A stretch of DNA of 64,000 nucleotides from Roseibium sp. Sym1 (GTDB taxonomy: Bacteria; Pseudomonadota; Alphaproteobacteria; Rhizobiales; Stappiaceae). The stretch lies in NCBI RefSeq assembly GCF_027359675.1, contig NZ_CP114786.1:2640501-2704500 (forward strand). The letters run 5' to 3'. The notes under the pieces are model-generated. The model was not told where the DNA came from, searched no databases, and saw only the letters and a list, made by a program, of their open reading frames with translations. Each line of letters begins with the position of its first letter. Positions within the stretch are counted from its first letter, which is position 1. The position numbers and the translations under genes are program-made. Shown here piece after piece: positions 29,105 through 38,484 of this stretch.

Positions 29105-29710
29105 TCAAAAGGGGTTCCAGGTCGGTTTGTCCGTGATCTTCAGGTAACCCAGGTTCAGGCCGAGGCGTGCACCGACACCGGCGCGCACCGGTACGAGCAC
29201 GATCTCGTTCTTCAGAAGAACGGTCATGCCGACACCTCCGACAAGGTAGGCGGAGCCGTTGACACCGGCGAAACGCTGATAGACCGCATTTACCGACGGC
29301 AGCTGGTAGACCAGCATCATCACCCGGGCCCCGTCCGCGCCGAAGTCCCAGCCGATGGACGGGCCCTGCCAGAAAACCTTGTGATTGCCGGCATTGCGCG
29401 TGTAGAGGTGCCCTTCGCCGTAGCGTGCGCCTGCCACGAAGGCGCCGGAGCCCTCTTCGCCGAGAATATAGCCGTTCGGCTCGCCGTAGCTTGAAAACGC
29501 CTTTTCGACGACCGAGGCCAGGCCTCCGGAAACCGACCCGAAGAACTGATGGCCTGTCTTCAGGATCTCGTCTTCACCGTAGGTCGCGTTCGGCGGTATC
29601 GGTTCGTTGCCCGAAGACTGGGCAAAGCCCGGGCCGGAAACGGCAAGCAAACACAAGACGAGGAACGCAGCCGAAATCTGGGACGCGACGCGCCAGGTTC
29701 TTTGTGTCAT
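29105..29710 (-). CDS. eipA: Envelope integrity protein EipA (DUF1134)
   Basis: A 201-residue exported protein with a signal peptide ending near GPGFAQ at residue 31. The mature part carries the DUF1134 hallmarks: GEPNGYILGEEGSGAFVAG, then GPSIGWDFGADGARVM, a GSAYLVGGVGMT segment, and the C-terminal TDKPTWNPF. EipA of Brucella is a DUF1134 periplasmic protein needed for normal envelope integrity; the fold is a small beta-barrel. The gene is monocistronic, divergent from the YHS-domain gene. The alphaproteobacterial restriction of the family supports the taxonomic reading of the window. Confidence 0.88.
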   Translation of the reverse strand: MTQRTWRVASQISAAFLVLCLLAVSGPGFAQSSGNEPIPPNATYGEDEILKTGHQFFGSVSGGLASVVEKAFSSYGEPNGYILGEEGSGAFVAGARYGEGHLYTRNAGNHKVFWQGPSIGWDFGADGARVMMLVYQLPSVNAVYQRFAGVNGSAYLVGGVGMTVLLKNEIVLVPVRAGVGARLGLNLGYLKITDKPTWNPF

Positions 29711-29824
29711 TCAATATCTCCCATAACAGGTCCGGCTGTTGCCGTCCGGTCAGACTGCAATGTTAAACTGGTCCAGTATCATGCTGATTCGCATGCCCTC
29801 TTGCACCTTACTTAAGCCGACTCA

Positions 29825-30310
29825 ATGGAAAGCTGGCCTGAAAAAAAGACAAGGATGTGTCTTTCCGCGGTTTTGATCCTGCTTGCGTGTGTTTTCGCGG
29901 GGAAAGTCTTCGCACGCCCCAAGGTGTTCGTGCCTGACCCGATAACTGGCTACGCCATCGGCGGGCATGATCCGGTGAGCTACTTTGTCGATGGTCAGCC
30001 ACGCAAGGGCGACCGGGCGCACGAGTACAAGTGGGGCGGCGCGGAATGGATTTTCGTCAACGAAGGCAACATGGCCGCCTTCGCGCGCGATCCCGACTCC
30101 TACGCACCCATGTTCGCCGGATGCGGCGGATATGCGCTTTCGGAAGGTTTCGCGACGGCGGGCAATCCCTTTATCTACGCCGTGGTCGAGGGACGGCTGG
30201 TATTCTTTCATTCCGTCGTCAACCGGTTCCTGTTCGTCGTGAACGGAACCAATCTGGTGAAGGCCGCCAGGGACAATGCGTCCCGGGTCGGATGCGTGCC
30301 CGTCCGATAG
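29825..30310 (+). CDS. Exported YHS-domain protein
   Basis: A 161-residue protein with an N-terminal hydrophobic segment (about 11-30, CLSAVLILLACVFAGKVFA) acting as signal peptide or anchor. The mature part contains a YHS domain: AIGGHDPVSYFVDGQPRKGD, then YKWGGAEWIFVNEGNMAAFARDP, and CGGYALSEGF. YHS domains occur in metal-handling and copper-resistance proteins and in many periplasmic proteins of unknown role. The usual metal-binding Cys of some YHS proteins may be C-G in AGCGGYA. It is divergent from eipA and monocistronic. Confidence 0.8.
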   Translation: MESWPEKKTRMCLSAVLILLACVFAGKVFARPKVFVPDPITGYAIGGHDPVSYFVDGQPRKGDRAHEYKWGGAEWIFVNEGNMAAFARDPDSYAPMFAGCGGYALSEGFATAGNPFIYAVVEGRLVFFHSVVNRFLFVVNGTNLVKAARDNASRVGCVPVR

Positions 30311-30479
30311 TCACCTTTCACCGGGACATGACTTTCGACCCGACAGACAAACTTTCATCTGGATGACCGGAAATGCGGTCCCGCGTTGCCTTGGCAGCGG
30401 CTTTGCGGATGTGTAACCCTTGGCTTACTGCAGCGAATCAGTCATTTGCCGAGATCTTCAACAAGAGCCAAACATCGCC

Positions 30480-31124
30480 ATGTCCGCACTTAAAGAGCTT
30501 TCTTCTCTTGACCTTGCCGCTCTGGTCGCCAGCCGTGTCTGTCACGACATCATCTCACCGGTCGGCGCGATCACCAACGGCCTCGAAGTGCTCGACGAAG
30601 AGGGCTCGGAGGACATGCGCGAATTCGCGATGGACCTGATCCGCAAGAGCGCGCGGCAGGCTTCGGCGAAACTTCAGTTCGCGCGGCTTGCCTTCGGCGC
30701 GGCGGGATCTGCCGGTGCCGAAATCGATCTGGGCGATGCTCAGGTCGTGGCGTCGGGATTTATGGAAAACGAAAAATCCGACCTAAATTGGCAATTGACT
30801 CGGCACCTTATGCCGAAGAACTACGTTAAGCTTCTTCTGAATCTCATTCTTATTGCCAATCAGTGTGTGCCGCGCGGCGGTGAAATCAAGGTTGAAATGG
30901 ACGGCGAACCACAATCGCCCTCCTTCACGCTTCATGCCAGTGGTCTGAACCCCCGAATTCCGCTCGGAATGAAGGAAACCCTGAGTGGAGAGGAGCCGGA
31001 GCGGGTGGACGCGCATTCCGTCCAGCCGATTTATACTTTGCTGCTTGCACGCGAGAGTGGCATGGTATTAACAATAGATAAACAAGATGAATTGGTAAAA
31101 ATTACGGCCCTGCCGACAGACTAA
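30480..31124 (+). CDS. chpT: Histidine phosphotransferase ChpT
   Basis: ChpT relays phosphate from the hybrid kinase CckA to CtrA and CpdR in the alphaproteobacterial cell-cycle pathway. The 214-residue protein has the dimerisation helix with the phosphoacceptor His at residue 22 in VCHDIISPVGAITNGLEVL, a second helix (RKSARQASAKLQFARLAFG), and a degenerate ATPase-like C-terminal domain with LLLNLILIANQCVPRGGEI but no ATP-binding G boxes, as in known ChpT. The ATG at 30480 fits the family N terminus. cheA follows 134 bases downstream on the same strand, and ctrA, its phosphorelay target, lies 9 kb away. Confidence 0.9.
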   Translation: MSALKELSSLDLAALVASRVCHDIISPVGAITNGLEVLDEEGSEDMREFAMDLIRKSARQASAKLQFARLAFGAAGSAGAEIDLGDAQVVASGFMENEKSDLNWQLTRHLMPKNYVKLLLNLILIANQCVPRGGEIKVEMDGEPQSPSFTLHASGLNPRIPLGMKETLSGEEPERVDAHSVQPIYTLLLARESGMVLTIDKQDELVKITALPTD

Positions 31125-31258
31125 AACAGGTCTGCAAAAGTCTCCATCCGCTTCAGCGTATCTTAACTGTTTGTCGTCAACCTAGCTCTCATGGACTTCT
31201 CGGTCCAGACATCCTTTTCGGGATGCGGAACCAGTAACAAGTCGGGTGAGAGCAGGCC

Positions 31259-34075
31259 ATGGACGACCTCCTCAGGGAATTCATTACCGAGACCAATGAA
31301 AGTCTCGATGTTGTTGATGTTGAGCTCGTGAAGTTCGAGCAGGAACCGAACAACGCCACCATTCTAGATAACATTTTCCGCCTGGTGCATACGATCAAGG
31401 GCACCTGTGGTTTCCTAGGCCTCCCCCGGCTCGAAGGTATTGCCCACGCGGCCGAAACTCTCATGGGCAAGTTCCGCGACGGTGCGCCTGTGACGCAGGA
31501 AGCCGTGTCGCTGATCCTGATTTCGATCGACCAGATCAAGGATATTCTGGGTGAGCTGGAAGCGGCCGAAGGCGAGGAGCCCGAAGGCGACGACAGCGAG
31601 CTGATCGGCAAGCTGGAAGAAATGTCGGCGAAGGCCGATACCGCCATGGCCGGCGGCGGCGCCGAAGAGGAAGAGCCTGTGGCCGTAGAGGAGGCATCTG
31701 CCGAGGAGGCCGTGGAGGCCGCCGCGGAAGAGCCCGCCGGTGACAGTCTTCCCGAGCAGGCGCTTGAACGCCCGCTCCGCCCGGGGGAAGTCTCCCTCGA
31801 CGAGCTGGAGCGCGCGTTCCAGGAAACCGAGATTGAAGTCGAGGTTGCCGAGCCGGACCCGATCGAGCCGGAAGACGCGCATGACGAGGTCGAAGAGTCC
31901 GAACCCGAACCCACACCGGCTCCTGCCGCAGCAGCGCCGAAGGCCGAGGCAAAATCCGAAACCAAGGATGCCAAGGATCCCGAAAAGAAAAAGGGTGGCG
32001 GTGTTTCCAACCAGAGCATTCGTGTCGCGGTTGATACGCTTGAACACCTGATGACCATGGTGTCGGAGCTGGTGCTTACCCGCAACCAGCTTCTGGAAAT
32101 CGTGCGCCGTCACGAAGACAGTGAATTCAAGGTGCCGCTGCAGCGCCTGTCCAACGTGACCGCCGAGTTGCAGGAAGGCGTCATGGCGACGCGCATGCAG
32201 CCGATCGGAAACGCCTGGCAGAAGCTGCCGCGCATTGTCCGCGATCTCAGCCAGGAACTCGAAAAACCGATCGAACTGGAAATGATCGGGGCGGATACCG
32301 AACTGGACCGCCAGGTTCTTGAAATGATCAAGGACCCGCTCACGCACATGGTCCGGAACTCCGCCGACCATGGCCTTGAGCTTCCGGAAGACCGCCGTGC
32401 TGCCGGCAAGCCGGAAAAGGGCACCATCACGCTGGCGGCCTATCATGAAGGTGGCCATATCATCATCGAGGTCCGCGATGACGGCAAAGGCATCGATGTC
32501 GACAAGGTGAAGGCCAAGGTCGTCGAGCGCGGCCTTGCCACCGAGGCCGAAGTCGACAAGATGACGGATGCCCAGATCCACAAGTTCATCTTCGCGGCCG
32601 GTTTCTCGACCGCGGCGCAGGTGACGAGTGTCTCCGGCCGCGGCGTCGGCATGGATGTGGTGCGCAACAACATCGAGCTGATCGGTGGTACGGTCGATCT
32701 GCGTTCGACGCAGAACAAGGGCTCCAGCTTCATCATCAAGATTCCGCTGACGCTGGCCATCGTCTCGACGCTGATTGTCGAAGCGGGCGGTGACCGGTTT
32801 GCGATCCCGCAGCTGTCTGTGGTCGAACTGGTTCGCGTGCAAACCAATTCCGAACACCGGATCGAACGGATCAAGGACACGCCGGTTCTGCGCCTGCGCA
32901 ACAAGCTCCTGCCGCTCGTGCACCTGTCTCAGCTGCTCGACATCTATGAAGGCGAGAACGTCGAGGAGGCGATTGACGCCGACAACGGCTTCATTGTCGT
33001 CATGCAGGTGGGCAGCCAGACATTCGGCGTTGTCGTCGACGGTGTCTTCCATACGGAGGAAATCGTGGTCAAGCCGATGTCGACGATGCTGCGCAATCTC
33101 GACATGTTCTCCGGCAACACCATTCTGGGAGACGGCTCGGTCATCATGATCATCGACCCGAACGGCATCGCCAGCGCGATGGCAAGCCATGCGTCCAGCG
33201 CCGTTGCCGAAAACCAGGAAGACGAGCAGGAAGACCTGCAGTTCAAGGCGATTTCCGGACAGAGTTCGATCTCGCTGCTGCTGTTCCGCGCCGGTGCGCC
33301 GGAGCCGAAGGCGGTGCCGCTGTCCCTGGTCACCCGCCTCGAGGAATTCGAGGTCTCGAAAATCGAACGGTCCAACGGCCGCGACCTGGTCCAGTACCGC
33401 GGTGCGCTCATGCCGCTGGTCTATCTGAACGACGGTGACAGCCACAAGACCGAAGGCACACAGCCGATGCTGGTGTTCTCGGACTCGGGCCGCTCCATGG
33501 GCCTTGTCGTCGACGAGATCGTCGACATCGTCGAGGATCGCATGAACATCGAGGTCGGTTCGGAACGTCCGGGCATTCTCGGTTCCGCGGTCGTGAAGGA
33601 ACGGGCCACGGAGATCATCGATCTCGGCTATTACCTGCCGCAGGCCTTCGAAGACTGGTTCATGCGCAAGGAAATGGATATCGAGGCGCTGACCAAGAAG
33701 GTCCTGTTCGTCGACGACAGCTCGTTCTTCCGCAACATGCTCACGCCGGTTCTGAAGGCGGCGGGCTATGACGTGACCACGTGTAACGGTCCGCAGCAGG
33801 CGTTCGAGCTTCTGGAAAACGGCGACAAGTTCAACGCGATTGTCAGTGACATCGAGATGCCCGAGATCAACGGTTTCGAGTTCTGTGAATCGCTGCGCCG
33901 CGATCCGCGGTTCCGCAACATTCCGATCCTGGCCCTCTCGTCCATGGTGACGCCGGCCTCGATCGAACGCGGACGCCAGGCGGGCTTTGACGATTATGTC
34001 GCCAAATTCGACCGCCCGGGACTGATCGCCGCCCTGAAAGATGTCTTCTCCGGTGAAATGGGAGCTGCAGCATGA
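31259..34075 (+). CDS. cheA: Chemotaxis histidine kinase CheA with C-terminal receiver
   Basis: A 938-residue hybrid CheA. The P1 Hpt domain carries the phosphoacceptor His44 in LVHTIKGTCGFLG. A 100-residue acidic Glu/Ala/Pro linker replaces a recognisable P2. The P3 dimerisation helix (VAVDTLEHLMTMVSELVLTR) and P4 ATPase follow, with N-box MVRNSADHG and G1 DDGKGID. A CheW-like P5 and a second CheW-like module (from about 670) precede a C-terminal receiver domain (about 816-930, VLFVDDSSFFRN with IVSDIEMPEINGFEF). The kinase integrates receptor signals and phosphorylates CheY and CheB. It overlaps cheW by ATGA, so translation is coupled. Confidence 0.95.
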   Translation: MDDLLREFITETNESLDVVDVELVKFEQEPNNATILDNIFRLVHTIKGTCGFLGLPRLEGIAHAAETLMGKFRDGAPVTQEAVSLILISIDQIKDILGELEAAEGEEPEGDDSELIGKLEEMSAKADTAMAGGGAEEEEPVAVEEASAEEAVEAAAEEPAGDSLPEQALERPLRPGEVSLDELERAFQETEIEVEVAEPDPIEPEDAHDEVEESEPEPTPAPAAAAPKAEAKSETKDAKDPEKKKGGGVSNQSIRVAVDTLEHLMTMVSELVLTRNQLLEIVRRHEDSEFKVPLQRLSNVTAELQEGVMATRMQPIGNAWQKLPRIVRDLSQELEKPIELEMIGADTELDRQVLEMIKDPLTHMVRNSADHGLELPEDRRAAGKPEKGTITLAAYHEGGHIIIEVRDDGKGIDVDKVKAKVVERGLATEAEVDKMTDAQIHKFIFAAGFSTAAQVTSVSGRGVGMDVVRNNIELIGGTVDLRSTQNKGSSFIIKIPLTLAIVSTLIVEAGGDRFAIPQLSVVELVRVQTNSEHRIERIKDTPVLRLRNKLLPLVHLSQLLDIYEGENVEEAIDADNGFIVVMQVGSQTFGVVVDGVFHTEEIVVKPMSTMLRNLDMFSGNTILGDGSVIMIIDPNGIASAMASHASSAVAENQEDEQEDLQFKAISGQSSISLLLFRAGAPEPKAVPLSLVTRLEEFEVSKIERSNGRDLVQYRGALMPLVYLNDGDSHKTEGTQPMLVFSDSGRSMGLVVDEIVDIVEDRMNIEVGSERPGILGSAVVKERATEIIDLGYYLPQAFEDWFMRKEMDIEALTKKVLFVDDSSFFRNMLTPVLKAAGYDVTTCNGPQQAFELLENGDKFNAIVSDIEMPEINGFEFCESLRRDPRFRNIPILALSSMVTPASIERGRQAGFDDYVAKFDRPGLIAALKDVFSGEMGAAA

Positions 34076-34563
34076 GTGTGCTGGAACAGAATCTGACCGA
34101 GGATCAAAAAGCCGCCAGTGACATGATCCAGTATGTGACCGTGGTGATCGGCGGCCAGCTCTTCGGTCTCCCGATTTCCCAGGTCCACGATGTTTTCGTG
34201 CCGGAAAGCGTGACCCGGGTGCCGAAATCGGCACCGGAGGTTCAGGGCGTTCTCAACCTGCGCGGGCGTATTGTCACGGCAATCAACATGCGGCGCCGGC
34301 TGCACTTGCCTCCTCTGGAAGATGGGCAGATGATGGCCGTGGGCATCGAATACAAGCAGGAAAGCTACGGTCTGGTCATCGATACCGTGGGCGAAGTTCT
34401 GACATTGCCCTCCGCTTCCGCGGAGCCCAACCCGTCGAACCTGGACCGCCGCTGGGCCGAGATTTCCGGCGGTGTGCATCGTCTGGATGGCCAGCTGATG
34501 GTCATTCTCGATGTGGACCGGCTGCTTGGCGCGATGTTCACTGAACCCATGGCTGCAGCATAA
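34072..34563 (+). CDS. cheW: Chemotaxis coupling protein CheW
   Basis: CheW bridges methyl-accepting chemotaxis proteins to CheA at the inner membrane. The 163-residue protein shows the double SH3-like CheW fold: VVIGGQLFGLPISQVHDVF, then the NLRGRIVTAINMRRRL core motif with the conserved Arg, and YGLVIDTVGEVLTL. Its ATG overlaps the cheA TGA. It is the second gene in cheA-cheW-cheY-cheB-cheR. A 17-residue N-terminal extension precedes the core, which is common in alphaproteobacteria. Confidence 0.95.
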   Translation: MSVLEQNLTEDQKAASDMIQYVTVVIGGQLFGLPISQVHDVFVPESVTRVPKSAPEVQGVLNLRGRIVTAINMRRRLHLPPLEDGQMMAVGIEYKQESYGLVIDTVGEVLTLPSASAEPNPSNLDRRWAEISGGVHRLDGQLMVILDVDRLLGAMFTEPMAAA

Positions 34564-34601
34564 GTTGGCCGAAAACGGCCACCCAAGTGGAGTTACGCCT
34601 G

Positions 34602-34967
34602 ATGAAACAGTGCCTTGTCGTGGATGACTCGAGTGTTATCCGTAAGGTCGCCCGACGCATTCTCGAAGACATGAATTTCGAGATAACCGAAGCAGAAGAT
34701 GGTCAGCAGGCGCTTGACGAATGCCGGAAAACCATGCCGGACGCCATTCTTCTGGACTGGAACATGCCTGTGATGGACGGACTGGAATTCCTGACCAGCC
34801 TGCGCGCGGAAGAAGGCGGCGAAAACCCGATCGTCGTGTTCTGCACCACCGAGAACGATGTTGCTCACATCGCGCGTGCCATACGTGCCGGCGCCAACGA
34901 GTACATCATGAAGCCGTTCGACCGTGAAATCGTCGAAGCCAAGTTTCAGGAAGTCGGTCTTATCTAG
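34602..34967 (+). CDS. cheY: Chemotaxis response regulator CheY
   Basis: A stand-alone 121-residue receiver. The acidic pocket is LVVDDSS, the phosphoacceptor Asp is in AILLDWNMPVMDG, and the switch residues are FCTTEND (Thr) and IMKPFD (Lys). Phosphorylated CheY binds the flagellar switch to change rotation. I chose the ATG at 34602 because GGAG lies nine bases upstream; an in-frame GTG at 34587 would contain this site. It is third in the che operon. Confidence 0.95.
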   Translation: MKQCLVVDDSSVIRKVARRILEDMNFEITEAEDGQQALDECRKTMPDAILLDWNMPVMDGLEFLTSLRAEEGGENPIVVFCTTENDVAHIARAIRAGANEYIMKPFDREIVEAKFQEVGLI

Positions 34968-34987
34968 TATCGAGTTGGGCACTCTAA

Positions 34988-36208
34988 ATGGCGTTTGCGC
35001 AAAGAAGCATAACAGCGGGCACGAGTCCGGGCAGCGATCCCATCAAAGTCATGGTTGTCGATGACGCAGTCGTCATTCGCGGACTACTGACACGCTGGCT
35101 CGGTGAAGACAAAAGTCTGAAAGTCGTCAGCTCGCACCGCAACGGAAAGCTTGCCGTCGAGGACATCGAAAAAAGCAATCCCGACGTCGTCGTGCTCGAC
35201 ATCGAGATGCCGGAAATGGACGGCATGACGGCCCTGCCGCTCATGCTGGCCAAGAAGCGTAATCTCGTTGTCATCATGGCGTCGACCCTGACGCGCCGCA
35301 ACGCGGAGATCAGCCTGAAGGCCCTGTCGCTCGGCGCTGCGGACTACGTGCCCAAGCCGGAATCCACGTCGGAAGTCACGACGTCGATCGATTTCCGCCG
35401 CGAACTGGTGGAAAAGGTCAAGGCCCTCGGCGCCCGCGCGATCCGCCTGAGCGGACCGTCACGCGCGATGCGTGCCGAAACCAATGCGGGCCGGTCCGCG
35501 CAGCCGGCCAAACCCGTATCCGCCCGGCCGACCACCGATACGCGCGCAAGCTTTCGAGGCGTCGCTCCGGCGGCCGGTTCGGCGGGCGCAACGAAGTTCC
35601 AGACCAGACCCTATTCGACCGCGCGTCCGAGGATCCTGGCCATCGGTTCGTCAACGGGCGGCCCACAGGCGCTGCAGGAAGTCATGAAGGAAGTCGGTAC
35701 GGCCATGAATGATGTTCCGGTCGTGATCACCCAGCATATGCCTCCGACGTTCACGGCCATTTTGGCGGAACACATGGGCAAGGCCGCCCTGCGTCCGGCC
35801 AAGGAAGGCGAAGACGGAGAAGTGCTCAAACCGGGCAACATCTACGTTGCACCGGGCGGCAAGCACATGACTGTCGAGAAGGATGCCGGTGCCGTGAAGA
35901 TCCGTCTCAAGGACGGTCCGCCGGTCAATTTCTGCAAGCCGGCCGTTGATCCGCTGTTCGACAGCGTTGCCAAGGCCTACGGTTCCGCGACCCTCGGGAT
36001 CATCCTGACGGGCATGGGCCATGACGGCGCCGATGGCGTGAAGACCATCGCCGCCGGAGGCGGCAGCGTGATCACCCAGGACGAAGCCACCAGTGTTGTG
36101 TGGGGCATGCCGGGCGCGGCCGCGCAGACGGGCATGTGCTGCGATATTCTACCCTTGAAGGAGATCGGTCCCAAGATCTCTCGCGTTCTGAAGGGGAACA
36201 CAAGATGA
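34988..36208 (+). CDS. cheB: Chemotaxis-specific methylesterase CheB
   Basis: CheB removes methyl groups from (and deamidates) chemoreceptors, resetting adaptation. The 406 residues comprise a receiver domain (about 18-140, VMVVDDAVVIRG with phospho-Asp in VVVLDIEMPEMDG), a 75-residue Ser/Ala/Arg linker, and the esterase domain with catalytic Ser in GSSTGGPQAL, His in TQHMPPTFTA and Asp in TGMGHDGADG. Its stop overlaps the cheR start as ATGA. Phosphorylation by CheA activates the esterase. Confidence 0.95.
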   Translation: MAFAQRSITAGTSPGSDPIKVMVVDDAVVIRGLLTRWLGEDKSLKVVSSHRNGKLAVEDIEKSNPDVVVLDIEMPEMDGMTALPLMLAKKRNLVVIMASTLTRRNAEISLKALSLGAADYVPKPESTSEVTTSIDFRRELVEKVKALGARAIRLSGPSRAMRAETNAGRSAQPAKPVSARPTTDTRASFRGVAPAAGSAGATKFQTRPYSTARPRILAIGSSTGGPQALQEVMKEVGTAMNDVPVVITQHMPPTFTAILAEHMGKAALRPAKEGEDGEVLKPGNIYVAPGGKHMTVEKDAGAVKIRLKDGPPVNFCKPAVDPLFDSVAKAYGSATLGIILTGMGHDGADGVKTIAAGGGSVITQDEATSVVWGMPGAAAQTGMCCDILPLKEIGPKISRVLKGNTR

Positions 36209-37089
36209 CCCCAGGCGAGTTCGATTTCCTGAAAAATTTCCTGAAGACCAAGTCCGGTCTGGTCCTGTCGAACGACAAGCAGTACCTGGTGGAAAGCCGC
36301 CTGCTGCCGATCGCGCGCAGTGCCAAATTGGAAACCCTCAGCGCGGTTATCCAGCAGCTGCAGCGCGGCGGCAACCGCGCGCTCGAAACGGATGTCATCG
36401 AGGCGATGACGACCAACGAGTCGTTCTTCTTCCGCGACAAGACGCCGTTCGACCACTTCAGGGACACCATGCTGCCGGCGTTGCTGGAAAGCCGGGCGAC
36501 ACGCAAACAGCTCAAGATCTGGTGCGCAGCCGCCTCGACCGGCCAGGAGCCGTATTCGCTGGGCATCTGCCTGAAGGAAGATGCAGCGAAAATGGGCGGC
36601 TGGCGGACCCGGATCCTCGGCACCGACCTGAGCCAGGAAGTGCTCGAAAAGGCCAAGACCGGTCTCTACAGCCAGTTCGAGGTTCAGCGCGGCCTGCCGA
36701 TCCAGATGCTCCTGAAGTATTTCGAGCAAAAGGGTGACATGTGGCAGATCAATGCCGGTATGCGCGCGATGATCGAGTGGAAGAAGCTCAATCTTCTTGA
36801 GAATTTCACGCATCTCGGCGAATTCGACATCATCTTCTGCCGCAACGTGCTGATCTATTTCGACCAGGCCACCAAGACCGAAATTCTTGGCCGGCTCGCG
36901 AAGTCCATGCCGGATGACGGTTTCCTGGTGCTCGGCGCGGCGGAGACAGTTGTCGGGCTGACCGACGCCTTCAAGCCGGTCCAGGGCAAGCGCGGGCTGT
37001 TTCAGAAGAAGCAGGCCGTCCAGGCGGGCACGGGGTCCGTCAGCAGTCCCCGTATTGCCGTGGGCGCGGGCATCGGCCTGCAGCGCTGA
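36205..37089 (+). CDS. cheR: Chemotaxis methyltransferase CheR
   Basis: CheR uses S-adenosylmethionine to methylate chemoreceptor glutamates. The 294-residue protein has the N-terminal all-helical domain (MTPGEFDFLKNFLKTKSGL) and the catalytic domain with the SAM loop WCAAASTGQEPYSLG, TDLSQEVLEKA, and the FCRNVLIYFD signature. The ATG at 36205 overlaps the cheB stop. It closes the che operon; a strong terminator follows. No chemoreceptor (MCP) gene is in the window. Confidence 0.96.
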   Translation: MTPGEFDFLKNFLKTKSGLVLSNDKQYLVESRLLPIARSAKLETLSAVIQQLQRGGNRALETDVIEAMTTNESFFFRDKTPFDHFRDTMLPALLESRATRKQLKIWCAAASTGQEPYSLGICLKEDAAKMGGWRTRILGTDLSQEVLEKAKTGLYSQFEVQRGLPIQMLLKYFEQKGDMWQINAGMRAMIEWKKLNLLENFTHLGEFDIIFCRNVLIYFDQATKTEILGRLAKSMPDDGFLVLGAAETVVGLTDAFKPVQGKRGLFQKKQAVQAGTGSVSSPRIAVGAGIGLQR

Positions 37090-37115
37090 CGCCCGAAGCG
37101 GCAACACTCTTGCGG

Positions 37116-37138
37116 AAGGCGGCTTCGGCCGCCTTTTT
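37116..37138 (+). terminator. Rho-independent terminator of the che operon
   Basis: Stem AAGGCGGC / GCCGCCTT with a stable TTCG tetraloop, followed by TTT. Confidence 0.92.
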
Positions 37139-37373
37139 CATGCTCACGAACTCGTGATGCCTCTCCCCGGATGAACCCTCGGCTATATGATTGCGTAATA
37201 TATTGTTATTATTAGAGTTTTCTGAGCTCTCCCGAACTTTACCCAGCGGGCTGCAAAAGGCTCTTGCCTGACCGGCCAACCGTTCCATCTCCCAGCACGT
37301 AATCATCGCGGCATCGGCGATCCAGATTTGCCAGGGCCGCCGTCGATCCTTTGGAATGGCAGGGAGTGGGAAC

Positions 37374-38345
37374 ATGACCGAGATTAAAGTTGAACTGACA
37401 CGCCGCGCAGCCCTATTGGGGGCTGGGGGCGCGCTGGCGGGCGCGAGCCTGGCGGGCACCTCCGCGGTGCAGGCGGCGGCAGAAAAACAGGGGGCTCTTC
37501 CGGCCCCGGTCGCACGCTATTCCGTTGGCGGCTTCGAGGTGACGACGCTGCATGACGGTGCCGTGTCCCTTCAGGAGCCGCAGAAGACATTTGCCATGAA
37601 TGTGGATGCAGACACGTTTTCCGCGACGAATGCCGAGAACTTCCTGCCGGACGACAGTTTCCAGATCAGCTTCACGCCGACGCTCGTCAACACGGGCGGC
37701 GAACTGGTGCTTTTCGACACAGGTAACGGCGAAGGCGCGCGTCCGGCACGGGGCAACATGCGCGCTGCCCTGGGAAGCGCGGGTTACACGCCGGAGCAGG
37801 TTGATGTTGTCGTCCTCACCCACATGCACCCGGACCATATCGGCGGCCTGTTGGAAGGCGGTGCGCCGGCCTTCCCGAACGCCCGGTATGTGACCGGCCA
37901 GAAGGAATACGACTTCTGGGCGGCGATGGACCCGGAGGCCAATGGTGTGACCAAGCTTCTGGCGTCCAACGTGACACCGCTTGCCGAGAAGATGACCTTC
38001 CTCGACGATGGCGGATCCGTGACCGGCGGGATTACGGCCATGGCCGCGAACGGCCACACGCCGGGGCATATGATCTACATGATCGAGGACGGCGGCAAGC
38101 AGCTTGCCCTGACGGCGGATACGGCCAACCACTACGTGTGGTCGCTGGCCCATCCGACCTGGGAGGTCCGTTTCGACATGGACAAGGAAGCGGCCGCGGC
38201 GACGCGCAAGACGGTGTTCGGAATGCTGGCCGCCGACAAGGTGCCTTTCGTTGGCTATCACATGCCGTTCCCGGCCGTCGGCTATGTGGAGACAGCCGGC
38301 GACGGCTTCCGCTACGTACCGGCATCCTATCAGCTGCAACTGTGA
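37374..38345 (+). CDS. Exported metallo-beta-lactamase-fold hydrolase
   Basis: A 323-residue protein with a twin-arginine-like leader (TRRAALLGAGGALAG, residues 9-23) ending near AVQA, so probably a folded Tat substrate in the periplasm. The mature domain has the MBL zinc motif THMHPDHIGG, then GHTPGH and LTADT with the remaining His in GYHMPFP. This is a full dinuclear metal site. MBL-fold periplasmic hydrolases of this type act on lactones, sulfates or unknown substrates; I cannot assign one. The gene stands alone between the che operon terminator and its own hairpin. The region upstream (37180-37230) is AT-rich and may hold the promoter. Confidence 0.85.
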   Translation: MTEIKVELTRRAALLGAGGALAGASLAGTSAVQAAAEKQGALPAPVARYSVGGFEVTTLHDGAVSLQEPQKTFAMNVDADTFSATNAENFLPDDSFQISFTPTLVNTGGELVLFDTGNGEGARPARGNMRAALGSAGYTPEQVDVVVLTHMHPDHIGGLLEGGAPAFPNARYVTGQKEYDFWAAMDPEANGVTKLLASNVTPLAEKMTFLDDGGSVTGGITAMAANGHTPGHMIYMIEDGGKQLALTADTANHYVWSLAHPTWEVRFDMDKEAAAATRKTVFGMLAADKVPFVGYHMPFPAVGYVETAGDGFRYVPASYQLQL

Positions 38346-38367
38346 CCTGACCCCTCGGGAAACGGGG

Positions 38368-38383
38368 CCGGCCCGCGGGCCGG
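38368..38383 (+). terminator. Hairpin after the MBL-fold gene
   Basis: CCGGCCC / GGGCCGG around GC gives a 16-base perfect palindrome, 23 bases after the stop. The tail is TCCTGTTC, so termination would be only moderately T-dependent. Confidence 0.5.
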
Positions 38384-38484
38384 TCCTGTTCACAAGGGCG
38401 GGGCAGGGCTTTTGACTTTCGTCCGGATTATGGAAATGACATAAAGTGTGACAGCTTGCCCTCTAACCTTGGGTTGAGGTGATT

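Noticed and set aside
31415..34234. A 939-codon frame antisense to cheA
   Set aside because: Long antisense frames are common in GC-rich genes; cheA is certain, and the antisense translation has no recognisable domain.
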